In this document: positions 18,390 through 28,012 of the stretch, piece after piece | Numbering within the stretch: position 1 is the first letter of the stretch | How the letters are laid out: each line of letters begins with the position of its first letter | Origin: Chitinophaga ginsengisoli | GTDB taxonomy: Bacteria > Bacteroidota > Bacteroidia > Chitinophagales > Chitinophagaceae | Assembly (NCBI RefSeq): GCF_003014595.1 | Contig: NZ_PYGK01000012.1 | Coordinates: forward strand, 62,001 to 126,000 | DNA length: 64,000 bases | Direction of reading: 5' to 3' | Made by a program: the position numbers and the translations under genes | Notes under the pieces: generated by a model | The model's input: only the letters and a program-made list of their open reading frames with translations | What the model was told of the DNA's origin: nothing | The model's database searches: none

Positions 18390-19358
18390 ATGGACAAAAA
18401 CAGGTTACATACACTTATTCAGAAATATATTGATCAAACGGCGACTCCTGCCGAGCAGGAAGAGCTGAACAACTGGTACCGGCAACACAATGAGGAAGCT
18501 GAATGGAAATACCTATCTGCCGAAGCGGAAGAGCAGGCGGGTAAGGAGATCCTGCAGCACCTGAACCGGCATATCGGCCAAACGGCGCAACCGCCTGTAC
18601 GCCGGATGCGTCTTTATGCCGGGTTGGCCGCCGCCTGTATAGTGGCAGTAGCCATCACGGCCTGGTGGCTTACGTCCACTGACGCCAGGCATATCAATCG
18701 GCCGGTAGCTGACCTGAATATCACCACCTCTGCACAAACGGAAGAGAACAAATTCGTGGTATTGCCGGACAGCAGTACAGTGATCCTGCGTCCTGGCAGC
18801 CACATTGTGTATCATGATACCCACAAAACGAGAGAACTGACGCTGGAGGGAGAAGCGTATTTTGATATCCGGCATCGGGCAGCACAGCCCTTTGTGATCC
18901 ATGCCGGCAAGGTGCAAACCACGGTAATGGGAACAACCTTCAACATCAAGGCGTATTCCTCTGATAGCGTTACCGTATCGGTGATCAGCGGCAGCGTAAA
19001 AGTAAGCGACGCACAAAATCATACTGCTGTGCTGCATTCCAGGCAGGAAGCAGTGTACGATATTACAACCAACCTTAGAAAACAAGAACAGCCACTGGCG
19101 GAAGGTACTATTGCCTGGACGAAGGCCGACATGCAATTCCAGGACATGCCCTATGCACAACTGGCAGAGCGTCTAAGCAGGAGATATGACGTGACCATTT
19201 CGTTTAAAAATCCAGCCCTCGAAAAATGCCCGATCACGGGACGATTCAGCGGAACAGAAACGCTGCGGGAAGTGCTGGATATCTTATCGCAGACAATGGG
19301 TACCACCTATACCATGCAGGACCGTCAGGTAGAACTGGATGGCAGTGGCTGTTTCTAA
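18390..19358 (+). CDS. FecR-family anti-sigma factor
   Basis: This inner-membrane anti-sigma regulator has about 322 residues. The N-terminal cytoplasmic part (HTLIQKYIDQTATPAEQEEL) should hold the sigma factor. A single transmembrane helix (AGLAAACIVAVAITAWWL) lies near residue 80. The periplasmic FecR domain follows (VVLPDSSTVILRPGS, LTLEGEAYFDI, VTVSVISGSVKV), then a C-terminal STN-like/DUF4974 segment (MQFQDMPYAQLAERLSRRYDV). The frame can be extended to a TTG at 18339, but ATG 18390 gives the usual family N-terminus. It receives the signal from the SusC receptor downstream, which has a matching N-terminal signalling domain. Confidence 0.93.
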   Translation: MDKNRLHTLIQKYIDQTATPAEQEELNNWYRQHNEEAEWKYLSAEAEEQAGKEILQHLNRHIGQTAQPPVRRMRLYAGLAAACIVAVAITAWWLTSTDARHINRPVADLNITTSAQTEENKFVVLPDSSTVILRPGSHIVYHDTHKTRELTLEGEAYFDIRHRAAQPFVIHAGKVQTTVMGTTFNIKAYSSDSVTVSVISGSVKVSDAQNHTAVLHSRQEAVYDITTNLRKQEQPLAEGTIAWTKADMQFQDMPYAQLAERLSRRYDVTISFKNPALEKCPITGRFSGTETLREVLDILSQTMGTTYTMQDRQVELDGSGCF

Positions 19359-19519
19359 CACAACATTTATCAACTTAAATCAGGTACATGAACGCCAGCA
19401 AGAGATGAACAATCAACCAAAAACATTGCAGTAGACTGCAAAAAAAACTCCCCAGGCCCTGGTAAGCAGTGAGGAGTTCCGAGTAAAAACTTTTATCATT
19501 TTTAAACGTCTGTAAAGTT

Positions 19520-22500
19520 ATGCCAAAAGTCCTGCTTTTGCAAAAGGGGGCGTATTGTCCCATTCGTAAACAGAGAGTCCAACTATTGTTTCTTATGCGT
19601 TTAAGTCTGTGTGTGTGTGCATTGTTCGCTTTGAGTCTGAACTTATTTGCAACTGGTCTTGTTTCCGGACAAAGCATCACCAGTAGTATTATCACCTTTG
19701 AAGTGCACAATGAAAATCTGAAAGCATCTATCGAAAAGCTGCAACAGGAGTCCGGCTTCAGTATCTTCTATTCCTCTACCCTGCTCAATACAGACAGGAA
19801 AGTGACCCTGGAAAAGGCCTCCAGGACCGTAGCACGGACCCTGGACCTGTTACTGCAGGGCACTGACCTGACCTATATTGAAAAAGGCAATAAAGTGATC
19901 CTGCAGGAGAAAAAACAGTCCGCTCCCGTTCTGGCACCTGTGTATGCTGCTGATAAGAGACTATCCGGTATTGTTACTGATGAACAGGGCAACCCTATTC
20001 CCGGGGTAACCATACGGTTAAAAAATAACAGCAAACATACCGCCACTGATCAGAACGGGCATTATTCCATCGAAGTGGCGGAAAATGATGTCCTCCTGTT
20101 CAGCTATATCGGCTATACTACCGAAGAAGTTTTTGCAGGCGATAAAACATCCCTCGTAGTAAGGCTAAAACCGACCTACAGCAACCTGAATGAAGTACAG
20201 GTGATCGGTTATGGCAGTACCACCAAAAGAAGCAATACAGGGGCGGTAAGTTCTATTACTGCACAGGAAATATCCCGGCAGACGGTTACCAACCCATTAA
20301 CAGCCTTACAGGGCCATATCGCAGGTATGCAGATCACCCAGGACAATGGTCTGCCCGGCGGTGGCATCCGTGTACAGATACGGGGTTTAAACACGGCTTC
20401 TGCGGGCTTCGTGCCCCTCTACGTAGTAGATGGTGTGCCCTTCACGCTCTTCAATGGCGGCCAGCCTACTTCCGATGCCCTAAACGCATACGGTATCTCC
20501 GGTGCCAACGGCAACATCAGCCCTTTCAGCGTGATCAATCCGGAAGATATTGAGCGTATCGATGTACTGAAAGATGCAGACGCTACTGCGATCTACGGTT
20601 CAAGAGGCGCCAACGGCGTTGTACTGATCACCACTAAAAGGGGCAGTCAGCGCAAAACACAGCTAAATGTCAATGTCTATCACAGCCTGGGTACTGTGAA
20701 TCACTATATACCTATGATGAATACGCAGGAGTATCTGCAAATGCGCCGGGACGCTTTCGCTAATTCCGGCGTCACTCCCACTGCCAGCAATGCTAAAGAC
20801 CTGACCGTATGGGACCAGAACGCTTATACCGACTGGCAGAAATGGGCACTGGGCGGTACTGCGCATACGACTAATGCGACGGCTTCCATTTCCGGCGGTA
20901 ATGCACAGAACAGCTTCCTGTTTAGCTCTACCTATCGTAAGGAAGGTGCAGTGTTCCCCGGCAACTTTGGTGCGAATAATTACTCCGGAAGATTGAATGC
21001 TACCCATAGCAGCCTGAATGGTAAGTTCAGCATCGGCTTCTCCGGAAACTATGCTTACATGGGCAGTAATATGCCTGTAGCAGACATTTCCAGCATCTAC
21101 AATCTTCCTCCTAACTTACCGCTGTATAACAGTGATGGTAAACTGAACTGGGATATAGGCAGTAATCCGATGGCTTTCCTGATACAAAAGAATAACGCGT
21201 CAACCACCAATTTCCTCACTAACCTGAACCTGGGTTATAAACTGACGAAGGAGCTGACGCTGAAAGCGAACCTGGGATACAGTCTGACGAGACTACAACA
21301 GACCAATGCCACTCCGGCAAGATCCATCAACTCTACCAGAAGTACCGATAACAAACTGAATTATGCCGACAACCAGAATGGTAACTATATCATCGAGCCA
21401 TTTGCAGAGTATAATAAAATGATCAGTAAGGGTAAGCTGCTGGTGGTGGCAGGTGCTACTTTCCAACAGAATAAATCCACCGGTATATCCCTCGCAGGCA
21501 GCAATTACAGTAACGAGTCGCTGTTAAATTCTATCGGTAGCGCAGGTACCGTAACGGTCTCATACAACAACTATTCCCTGTATAAATACTCTGCCGTATT
21601 CGGCAGGGTGAATTATAGCTGGCAGGAGAAATACCTGCTGGACGCTACTTTCAGAAGAGATGGTTCCTCCCGCTTTGGTCCCTCCCACCGCTTCGGTAAC
21701 TTCGGCGCAATAGGCGCCGCCTGGATCTTTACCCAGGAAGATTTTATGCATGCACTGCCTGTGCTGAGCTTTGGTAAGCTGCGTGCCAGCTACGGTGTAA
21801 CCGGTAATGACCAGATCAGCAATTACCAGTACAATGCATTGTATAGTGGCGGCGGCTCTTTTTATGCTTACATGGGAACGTCTACCCTGGTACCAAGTAC
21901 CATCGCCAATCCTAACCTGCACTGGGAAAGTACCCGTAAAACAGACCTCGCGCTGGAACTGGGCTTCTTCAAAGACAGGATACTGCTGAAAACAGATTTC
22001 TACAACAACCGTTCTACCGACCTGCTGGTGTACGTAGCAACAGCCGGTCAGACGGGTACTACTTCTTACACCGGCAACCTGCCTGCCGTAGTACAGAACA
22101 GGGGCTGGGAATTTGAACTGAACACCATCAATATCAGTACGCGTGATTTCCGGTGGACAAGCTCATTCAACCTCACACTGAATAAGAATAAACTGAAATC
22201 ATTCCCTGACCTGGCATCTTCCACCTATGCTTCCAGTTATGTGATCGGTGCGCCGATAGACGTAACAAAGCGTTTTCATTTCCAGGGAGTAGATCCGGCA
22301 ACAGGATTACCTGTTATCCAGGACCAGGATAAAGATGGCACCATTTCCTTTACTACGGATATGATACCGATGAAAACCGGTACGCCTTATTATGGCGGCT
22401 TCTCCAATAGCCTTAGCTATAAAGGCTTCAGCCTGGATTTCACCTTCCAGTTCAATCATCGTTATGGCTATATCAACAATACCTTAACCTCTGTTTATAG

Positions 22501-22897
22501 TCCTTACGGTTCCGGGTATACTAATCAGAGTAAAGCGATACTGGACCGCTGGAAACAGGCAGGTGATAATGCACCGTTCCCGGCAGCAGCTACAACGAAT
22601 AACAGCGCTTATTCTTACCTGGCCTCTTCTGATTACAACTGGGGCAATGCTTCCTTCATCAAGTTCAAGACCTTAAGTCTTACCTATGCGTTGCCTGCAG
22701 ATTGGCTGAAGCTGGCGAGGATCTCTTCTGCCTCCATATATGCAAGAGCGCAGAACCTGTTCACATGGGCGAAACAAAAGTATACGCTTGATCCGGAAAC
22801 CACATTACCTGGCACAGGCTCTAACCTTGGAACAGGCCAGTATATTGCTTTCCCACAGTTACGCACCATTGCAGTCGGACTTAATTTAACATTCTAA
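19520..22897 (+). CDS. SusC/RagA-family TonB-linked receptor with N-terminal signalling (STN) domain
   Basis: This is a complete outer-membrane TonB-dependent transporter of 1125 residues. A long basic leader precedes a hydrophobic signal segment (MRLSLCVCALFALSLNLFA from residue 26; ATG 19595 is an alternative start). An STN domain (about 55-110, FEVHNENLKASIEKLQQESG) is the module that touches FecR. A carboxypeptidase-D-like beta domain (about 145-225, LSGIVTDEQGNPIPGVTIRL), the plug and the barrel follow, and the protein ends in GLNLTF. With fecI, fecR, susD and a TlpA-like gene it forms one rightward unit, so uptake of its ligand probably switches on its own expression. The ligand is not evident because no hydrolase is present. 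Confidence 0.95.
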   Translation: MPKVLLLQKGAYCPIRKQRVQLLFLMRLSLCVCALFALSLNLFATGLVSGQSITSSIITFEVHNENLKASIEKLQQESGFSIFYSSTLLNTDRKVTLEKASRTVARTLDLLLQGTDLTYIEKGNKVILQEKKQSAPVLAPVYAADKRLSGIVTDEQGNPIPGVTIRLKNNSKHTATDQNGHYSIEVAENDVLLFSYIGYTTEEVFAGDKTSLVVRLKPTYSNLNEVQVIGYGSTTKRSNTGAVSSITAQEISRQTVTNPLTALQGHIAGMQITQDNGLPGGGIRVQIRGLNTASAGFVPLYVVDGVPFTLFNGGQPTSDALNAYGISGANGNISPFSVINPEDIERIDVLKDADATAIYGSRGANGVVLITTKRGSQRKTQLNVNVYHSLGTVNHYIPMMNTQEYLQMRRDAFANSGVTPTASNAKDLTVWDQNAYTDWQKWALGGTAHTTNATASISGGNAQNSFLFSSTYRKEGAVFPGNFGANNYSGRLNATHSSLNGKFSIGFSGNYAYMGSNMPVADISSIYNLPPNLPLYNSDGKLNWDIGSNPMAFLIQKNNASTTNFLTNLNLGYKLTKELTLKANLGYSLTRLQQTNATPARSINSTRSTDNKLNYADNQNGNYIIEPFAEYNKMISKGKLLVVAGATFQQNKSTGISLAGSNYSNESLLNSIGSAGTVTVSYNNYSLYKYSAVFGRVNYSWQEKYLLDATFRRDGSSRFGPSHRFGNFGAIGAAWIFTQEDFMHALPVLSFGKLRASYGVTGNDQISNYQYNALYSGGGSFYAYMGTSTLVPSTIANPNLHWESTRKTDLALELGFFKDRILLKTDFYNNRSTDLLVYVATAGQTGTTSYTGNLPAVVQNRGWEFELNTINISTRDFRWTSSFNLTLNKNKLKSFPDLASSTYASSYVIGAPIDVTKRFHFQGVDPATGLPVIQDQDKDGTISFTTDMIPMKTGTPYYGGFSNSLSYKGFSLDFTFQFNHRYGYINNTLTSVYSPYGSGYTNQSKAILDRWKQAGDNAPFPAAATTNNSAYSYLASSDYNWGNASFIKFKTLSLTYALPADWLKLARISSASIYARAQNLFTWAKQKYTLDPETTLPGTGSNLGTGQYIAFPQLRTIAVGLNLTF

Positions 22898-22908
22898 AAG
22901 AAGCGGAC

Positions 22909-24285
22909 ATGAGCGATAAAACAAACACTTTAAAATATATCACGCTGGCATTGCTGCTGAGCAATAGCCTGCTGTTTTCATCCTGCGAAAAATTTGTGGA
23001 CATAGACAAAGCGCCTAACCAGCTGCCCGCAGGAGATGCTTTTAAGGAAGACGGTACTGCTACCGGCGCCGTACTGGCGATGTATACCTACTACACTACA
23101 ACCGGTAGCCTGCCCTACTATACATTTGCAGGTGGTGTTGAAGCGGATGATATACAGTATAGTTACACCAGTAGTACGCCTGCTATCAATGAGTTGCAGC
23201 AGTCGGCCGTCAGTACCACCAACAGTACTGTGACCAATTATCTCTGGATATACCCATACGCTGTGATCAGGCAGGCCAACCTGGCTATTGAAGGCCTGAA
23301 AGCCAGTACTACATTGACATCTTCCGTACAGGCACAGTTGCTTGGAGAGGCTTATTTCTTCCGTGCATTTAATTATTTCTATCTCGTGAATTACTTCGGA
23401 GCAGTACCTCTGGTATTGAGTGCTAACGTAATGGAAACAGGTAGCCTGCCACGTACCGGTACTGATTCCGTGTGGACACAGATCATCAGCGACCTGAAAG
23501 CAGCAGAAGCATCGCTTCCTGCCGCTTATACCGGCACTTTAAGGACCAGGGTCAACAAGTATGCCGCCAGCGCACTGCTGGCCCGTGCCTACCTGTACAG
23601 GGAAGACTGGCAGAATGCAATTACCTATAGCACGGAAGTGATTGGAGCCGGTACTTACAGCCTGCCAACACCCGACAGTGCATTTGTCAATGTCAGCAAT
23701 GAAGTGATCTTACAATATGGCACGACCACCGGCTATTCCTTCCTGGGTAATAACTACCGCACCAGCAGCAGTGCAGGTATTCCCAACTATTACCTGTACC
23801 CGGCTACTGCCAATGCTTTTGAGACCGGCGATAAAAGGAGAACAGCATGGGTAGACAGCGTAATAGCAGGCGGTACGACCACCTATCGTATCAATAAGTA
23901 TAAACTCGCTACCGCTACTGCGGGTAACGAATACAATGTGATATTACGTCTGGCGGAACAATACCTGATCCGTGCAGAAGCCAACGCACAACTGAAAAAC
24001 CTGGACGCCGCTGCGGCTGATCTGAATGCAGTACGTACCCGCGCAGGACTGAGCAACACCACTGCCGCTACACAATACGCCCTGCTGGCAGCTATCGCCA
24101 AAGAAAGACGCCTTGAGCTGTTTGGAGAATTTGCGCATCGCTGGTTTGATCTTAAACGTACCGGTAAGGTGAATGAAGTGATCGGTGCGATCAAATCCAA
24201 CTGGGCATCTACCGCAGCACTGTTGCCTATACCAGCTACTGAAATAGCGAAGAACAAGGCGCTCAGACAAAATGATGGTTACTAA
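22909..24285 (+). CDS. SusD/RagB-family lipoprotein
   Basis: This is the substrate-capturing surface lipoprotein paired with the SusC receptor that ends 11 bases upstream. It has 458 residues. The signal peptide ends in LLFSSC, putting the lipidated Cys at about residue 26. SusD marks are the QLLGEAYFFRAFNYFYLVNYFG helix near residue 145, LRLAEQYLIRAEANAQL near residue 345, LNAVRTRAGL and the C-terminal KERRLELFGEFAHRWFDLKRTG. It is shorter than the SusD at 1612-3075 and clearly different in sequence, so the two loci import different ligands. Confidence 0.94.
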   Translation: MSDKTNTLKYITLALLLSNSLLFSSCEKFVDIDKAPNQLPAGDAFKEDGTATGAVLAMYTYYTTTGSLPYYTFAGGVEADDIQYSYTSSTPAINELQQSAVSTTNSTVTNYLWIYPYAVIRQANLAIEGLKASTTLTSSVQAQLLGEAYFFRAFNYFYLVNYFGAVPLVLSANVMETGSLPRTGTDSVWTQIISDLKAAEASLPAAYTGTLRTRVNKYAASALLARAYLYREDWQNAITYSTEVIGAGTYSLPTPDSAFVNVSNEVILQYGTTTGYSFLGNNYRTSSSAGIPNYYLYPATANAFETGDKRRTAWVDSVIAGGTTTYRINKYKLATATAGNEYNVILRLAEQYLIRAEANAQLKNLDAAAADLNAVRTRAGLSNTTAATQYALLAAIAKERRLELFGEFAHRWFDLKRTGKVNEVIGAIKSNWASTAALLPIPATEIAKNKALRQNDGY

Positions 24286-24312
24286 TCTATTCACTTTCAT
24301 CTAAACTGTTTT

Positions 24313-25656
24313 ATGCAACTCACTTACAGACTACTATTTACCGGCGCATTATCGCTGTCGGCCGTACTTGCTACGGCGCAGGAGAAAAATGCAATGACAA
24401 CCGAAAAGGATTACCAGGAAGCCATCAGGGCTGCTTACAAAAACAATAACTCCAATGCAGTAGATTCATTGGTTGAAGTAGCTATTGCCCGTTTTCCCAA
24501 AGGCGCCTTTGCCCGCAACGACTTTTACAATAAACAGGTCAACATACAGTTGCCTTCCGCAGAAAAGTTGAAAGCCTATAACAAATGGATCAAGGCATTT
24601 CCGGAACCGAAAGACAGTGCTGACATAGTATACGACTATGCCCGTTCAGGCATCTCCTGGGCGTATGCAGAAGAGAACAATCCGAAGCAGAACCAGCTAT
24701 GGATCAAAAGGATTAAATCGCAGGAATACCGCGCTATCGTAGAAGTGCTCGACGGATCACGCTTCCTGGGCCACAAGGACACTGTTACGGCAGAAAAGCT
24801 GATCAGGGCAGGCGTGGCAGATGCGGAGAAGTCCTATCCTGTCAGCAAAAACCCCATGGCGAAGAACGATTATTATCATGCGTTGAATGCGCTCTCTTCT
24901 CTTTTGTATAAACGGGGTAAATATGCAGAAGCATTACAATACGCTACCATGATCTACAATAGTGGTAACAAGAACAATGCTGATGTTAAAAAGAACTATG
25001 CACTGCTCCTGGCAGCCAATAATAAGCCAGACAGCGCCCTCGCACTATTGTCAGAACTGATCAGCAGCGGCCAGGCAGATAGTGAGGCAAGAGCTAAACT
25101 CCCGGCTATCTACGCAGCGGCTAAAGGCAGTGATGCCGGTTATACCGCTTTTGCGGCTGAATTGGAAGCTGCCATGCGCAAACATATACAGGAGCAGGTA
25201 AAGAAGGATATCCTCTCCGAAACAGCCCCTGTATTTACCCTGAAGGACCTCGATGGTAACACCGTATCTACGGCAGACCTGAAAGGAAAGATCCTGGTAC
25301 TCGACTTCTGGGCTACCTGGTGTGGTCCCTGCAAACGCTCCTTCCCTGCCATGCAGAAAACGGTGAATAAGTATAAGAACGATCCGAATGTGAAGTTCCT
25401 GTTCATCGATACATGGGAAAGAGTACCCGATCCGTCAACAGGCGTGAGGAAGTTTATCCAGGATAATCACTATACCTTCCAGGTGTTACTGGATGATAAA
25501 AGTACCGGTGTAGTAAGTCAGTTCAACGTGCGCGGTATTCCGGCGAAATTTATCATTGACGGCGCAGGCAATACCCGTTTTAAATTAACTGGTTTCAGTG
25601 GTGGAGATGATGCAGCAGTAGAAGAGTTATCTGCAATGATAGAGATGATCCGGTAG
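24313..25656 (+). CDS. TlpA-like exported thiol-disulfide oxidoreductase
   Basis: This periplasmic redox protein has 447 residues. A signal peptide (ending near ATAQ, residue 22) is followed by a helical, repeat-like region of about 270 residues, partly TPR-like. The C-terminal TlpA/AhpC-type thioredoxin fold starts at about residue 300 with APVFTLKDLDGNTVSTADL. The active site WCGPC has Cys337 and Cys340, and the cis-Pro region reads VRGIPAKFIID. It closes the fecIR-susCD operon, 27 bases after susD. Such fusions are common behind susCD pairs, although their role in uptake is not established. Confidence 0.9.
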   Translation: MQLTYRLLFTGALSLSAVLATAQEKNAMTTEKDYQEAIRAAYKNNNSNAVDSLVEVAIARFPKGAFARNDFYNKQVNIQLPSAEKLKAYNKWIKAFPEPKDSADIVYDYARSGISWAYAEENNPKQNQLWIKRIKSQEYRAIVEVLDGSRFLGHKDTVTAEKLIRAGVADAEKSYPVSKNPMAKNDYYHALNALSSLLYKRGKYAEALQYATMIYNSGNKNNADVKKNYALLLAANNKPDSALALLSELISSGQADSEARAKLPAIYAAAKGSDAGYTAFAAELEAAMRKHIQEQVKKDILSETAPVFTLKDLDGNTVSTADLKGKILVLDFWATWCGPCKRSFPAMQKTVNKYKNDPNVKFLFIDTWERVPDPSTGVRKFIQDNHYTFQVLLDDKSTGVVSQFNVRGIPAKFIIDGAGNTRFKLTGFSGGDDAAVEELSAMIEMIR

Positions 25657-25684
25657 ACAACGTTAAACCTACACATATCTGTCG

Positions 25685-25717
25685 AAAGGCCGTCCCGTTT
25701 ATACAGGATGGCCTTTT
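25685..25717 (+). terminator. Terminator of the fecIR-susCD-tlpA unit
   Basis: AAAGGCCGTCC (25685-25695) pairs with GGATGGCCTTT (25706-25716), with one G-U pair, and runs into TTTT. It stands 28 bases after the TlpA-like stop codon. Confidence 0.8.
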
Positions 25718-25753
25718 GCCGTAATACCCCCCCTGTTAGTCTAATTCCCCCAC

Positions 25754-25783
25754 CTTGTCTTTTTATATCCGGGGCTATGTTTG
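25754..25783 (+). promoter_or_regulatory. Promoter of the alpha/beta hydrolase gene
   Basis: TTG (25754-25756) and TATGTTTG (25776-25783) are separated by 19 bases, the textbook Bacteroidota -33/-7 arrangement. The -7 element overlaps the potential start at 25781, so translation must begin at ATG 25805. Confidence 0.75.
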
Positions 25784-25804
25784 CAATATCAAAAAGATAT
25801 TCAA

Positions 25805-26692
25805 ATGAAAACAATACACCCTGCCAAAGCTCTTTTGCTGGCCATCCTCATCCTTACCACATTCGTTATGAAAGCCGGCGCACAGCAGGCAAAGGCAACA
25901 AGTCCGGCAACCTTGAAATCATCTGGTTATGCGCCTGTTAATGGCCTTAAACTATATTATGAGATACATGGAGAAGGACAGCCGCTGGTGCTGCTGCATG
26001 GGGCTTATATGACCATAGATCTTAACTGGTCACAACTCATACCGGAACTGGCAAAGACACACAAGGTAATTGCACTGGAAATGCAGGGACATGGCCACAC
26101 GGCCGATATTGACCGTCCCATTACCTTCAACGCCCTCGCAGATGATGTAGCCGGCCTGTTGCAATACCTGAAGATAGATAGTGCCGATATACTGGGCTAC
26201 AGCCTGGGCGGAACGGTTGCTTATGCATTCGCCATACAACACCCTGCTATGGTGAAGAAGCTGGTACTCGTGTCAACAGTATACAGATACCATGGCTGGC
26301 TGAAAGAGATAACTGATGTTTTCCAGACTTTCAAACCAGAGATCTTTGATCAGACGCCATTGAAAACTGCTTATGAAAAAGTAGCGCCTGATCCGGGACA
26401 CTGGAAAGCCTTCCTCACCAAATATATGGAGTATGGTAAACAGGACTTTGACTTTGGCGCAGATAAAGTGAAAGCGATCAAATCACCCACCCTGCTCATC
26501 ATGGGCGACAACGACGGCGTATCGCTTGAGCATAAAGCGGAAATGTACCGCGCAGCTGGTGGCGGTGTTTCCGGAGATATGGCCGGTTTACCTAAGTCGC
26601 AACTAGCCATCTTACCCGGTACTACACATATGAGCCTGATGATGGAAACAGCGAAGCTGCTGGCGATCATCAATCCATTCCTGAGTAAATAA
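25805..26692 (+). CDS. Exported alpha/beta-fold hydrolase
   Basis: This secreted serine hydrolase has about 295 residues. A signal peptide (MKTIHPAKALLLAILILTT and on, cleaved near GAQQ) precedes a classic alpha/beta-hydrolase fold. The oxyanion region reads PLVLLHGAYM. The nucleophile elbow GYSLGG places Ser133. The acid is probably Asp in LLIMGDNDGVSLEH and the base His in PGTTHMSLM. The family includes esterases, lactonases and haloperoxidase-like enzymes, and the substrate cannot be named. It has its own promoter and a terminator shared with the convergent gene. Confidence 0.87.
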   Translation: MKTIHPAKALLLAILILTTFVMKAGAQQAKATSPATLKSSGYAPVNGLKLYYEIHGEGQPLVLLHGAYMTIDLNWSQLIPELAKTHKVIALEMQGHGHTADIDRPITFNALADDVAGLLQYLKIDSADILGYSLGGTVAYAFAIQHPAMVKKLVLVSTVYRYHGWLKEITDVFQTFKPEIFDQTPLKTAYEKVAPDPGHWKAFLTKYMEYGKQDFDFGADKVKAIKSPTLLIMGDNDGVSLEHKAEMYRAAGGGVSGDMAGLPKSQLAILPGTTHMSLMMETAKLLAIINPFLSK

Positions 26693-26703
26693 TAGTAGCA
26701 GGT

Positions 26704-26733
26704 AAATAGTCCATCGGTAACCGTGGACTATTT
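26704..26733. terminator. Bidirectional terminator between hydrolase and acyltransferase genes
   Basis: AAATAGTCCA and TGGACTATTT form a perfect 10-bp stem with an inner CGG/CCG pairing. The stop codon of the leftward acyltransferase gene (26728-26730) lies within the right arm. Confidence 0.75.
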
Positions 26734-27822
26734 CCATTTCGCGGATAAATACTTCCTTACCGGTGTATCAAACAATACCATTACAACGTAGGCAAAAGCC
26801 ACCAGCACAATAAGACCACCAGTCACTATCCAGGCAATAGTCGTGATATCCGGTTTATATTGCTGGTTATAATTTGAAAACGCCCACATGACAGTATAGT
26901 GGGTCATGTACAGCGGATAGGAGATCTTACCCGAAAAATTACATATCCCCTCCATCCGCTGACTCAGTGTTGAACCAGCACCCAGTGCTATCAGCAGGGG
27001 AAAGTAAAACACCACAACCAGCACCTCTGCGAGCCAGTTCAGCTTGAACCAGGGCATGAGTAATGCCGCCAGCAGCAGGATAGTAAGTCCTGTAAAACCC
27101 AACTTATTTTTAATAATGAAATTGTAACGGTATACCAGCATCCCCGCCAGGAAAGAAAATGAAATACGTGCCGCACCATCCAAGAAACTATCCCTGCCCC
27201 AGCCTCCCATTACATTGCCGGCCCTGCTACCTACATAAGCCAGCCATGCCGCGGCCGCTATGGCCATCACCAACAGCATACGTTTATCCAGTTTCCATAA
27301 AATGAAGCCGTACACAATATTGGCAACATATTCCCAGAACAGGCTCCATGCAGGAGCGTTTAGGCCAAACAGGTTAAAAAACCTGTCTCCCATTACAGGA
27401 AAAGGTATCACCAGTATAGACATCAGAAATATCAGTATGATTTTACCAGCGGAATAAGCGGGCGCTGCTGCCGCAAAAGGATCAAAGAAGAACGATAGTA
27501 GCCCGAGCACAGATCCCAGGACCACCAGGGGATGTAAGCGGATAAGCCTTGCACGCAGGAATTTTCCGATGCCCATCTTTTCGATGCGATCATCATAAGC
27601 ATAGGCAATCACAAAACCGCTCAGGCAAAAGAAGAAGTCTACCGCCAGGAATCCATGCCCTGCAAAGTTCTTACTGTAGTCGGTATATACTATCTCGAGA
27701 AAATGAAATATCACTACTACAATAGCAGCAATACCTCTCAGACCATCCAGTAGCTCAAAATGCTGTTTTGTTTTTAATTGTGCTGTCCCTGTTTTCGGTG
27801 CCTCGACTGTTGCCGTTTCCAT
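26728..27822 (-). CDS. Acyltransferase 3 family membrane protein
   Basis: This 364-residue polytopic membrane protein of the OafA/acyltransferase-3 family is related to the gene at 16237-17421. The motif LLDGLRGIAAIVVVIFHF, with the conserved His near residue 41, opens the first helix. FLAVDFFFCLSGFVIAYAY follows in the second, and RARLIRLHPLVVLG is the basic loop. About ten helices follow. It would acylate a surface carbohydrate or similar acceptor. No neighbouring gene indicates the acceptor. Confidence 0.88.
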   Translation of the reverse strand: METATVEAPKTGTAQLKTKQHFELLDGLRGIAAIVVVIFHFLEIVYTDYSKNFAGHGFLAVDFFFCLSGFVIAYAYDDRIEKMGIGKFLRARLIRLHPLVVLGSVLGLLSFFFDPFAAAAPAYSAGKIILIFLMSILVIPFPVMGDRFFNLFGLNAPAWSLFWEYVANIVYGFILWKLDKRMLLVMAIAAAAWLAYVGSRAGNVMGGWGRDSFLDGAARISFSFLAGMLVYRYNFIIKNKLGFTGLTILLLAALLMPWFKLNWLAEVLVVVFYFPLLIALGAGSTLSQRMEGICNFSGKISYPLYMTHYTVMWAFSNYNQQYKPDITTIAWIVTGGLIVLVAFAYVVMVLFDTPVRKYLSAKWK

Positions 27823-27979
27823 ATTGTGAAATTAGTAAGCGGGGAAAATAATCATCAGAAACTATATATACAAGCCATTTTTGTTGGCTGGTAGCATGGG
27901 CTGATAATAATGATGACGCCGGTCGTAAAATGCCTGTTTCTTGTCTTAATCACACCTCGCTGGAAACACCACTATCTTT

Positions 27980-27987
27980 TAGCTTTG
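27980..27987 (+). promoter_or_regulatory. Promoter -7 element of the DHFR-like gene
   Basis: TAGCTTTG is a perfect TAnnTTTG match 25 bases before the start codon. The -33 region shows only CTGG, so the promoter is either weak or activator-dependent. Confidence 0.5.
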
Positions 27988-28012
27988 TAGTATCACAACA
28001 AACAAACACATT

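Noticed and set aside
25781..25804. Earlier start for the alpha/beta hydrolase
   Set aside because: It overlaps the -7 element TATGTTTG; the signal peptide begins at ATG 25805.
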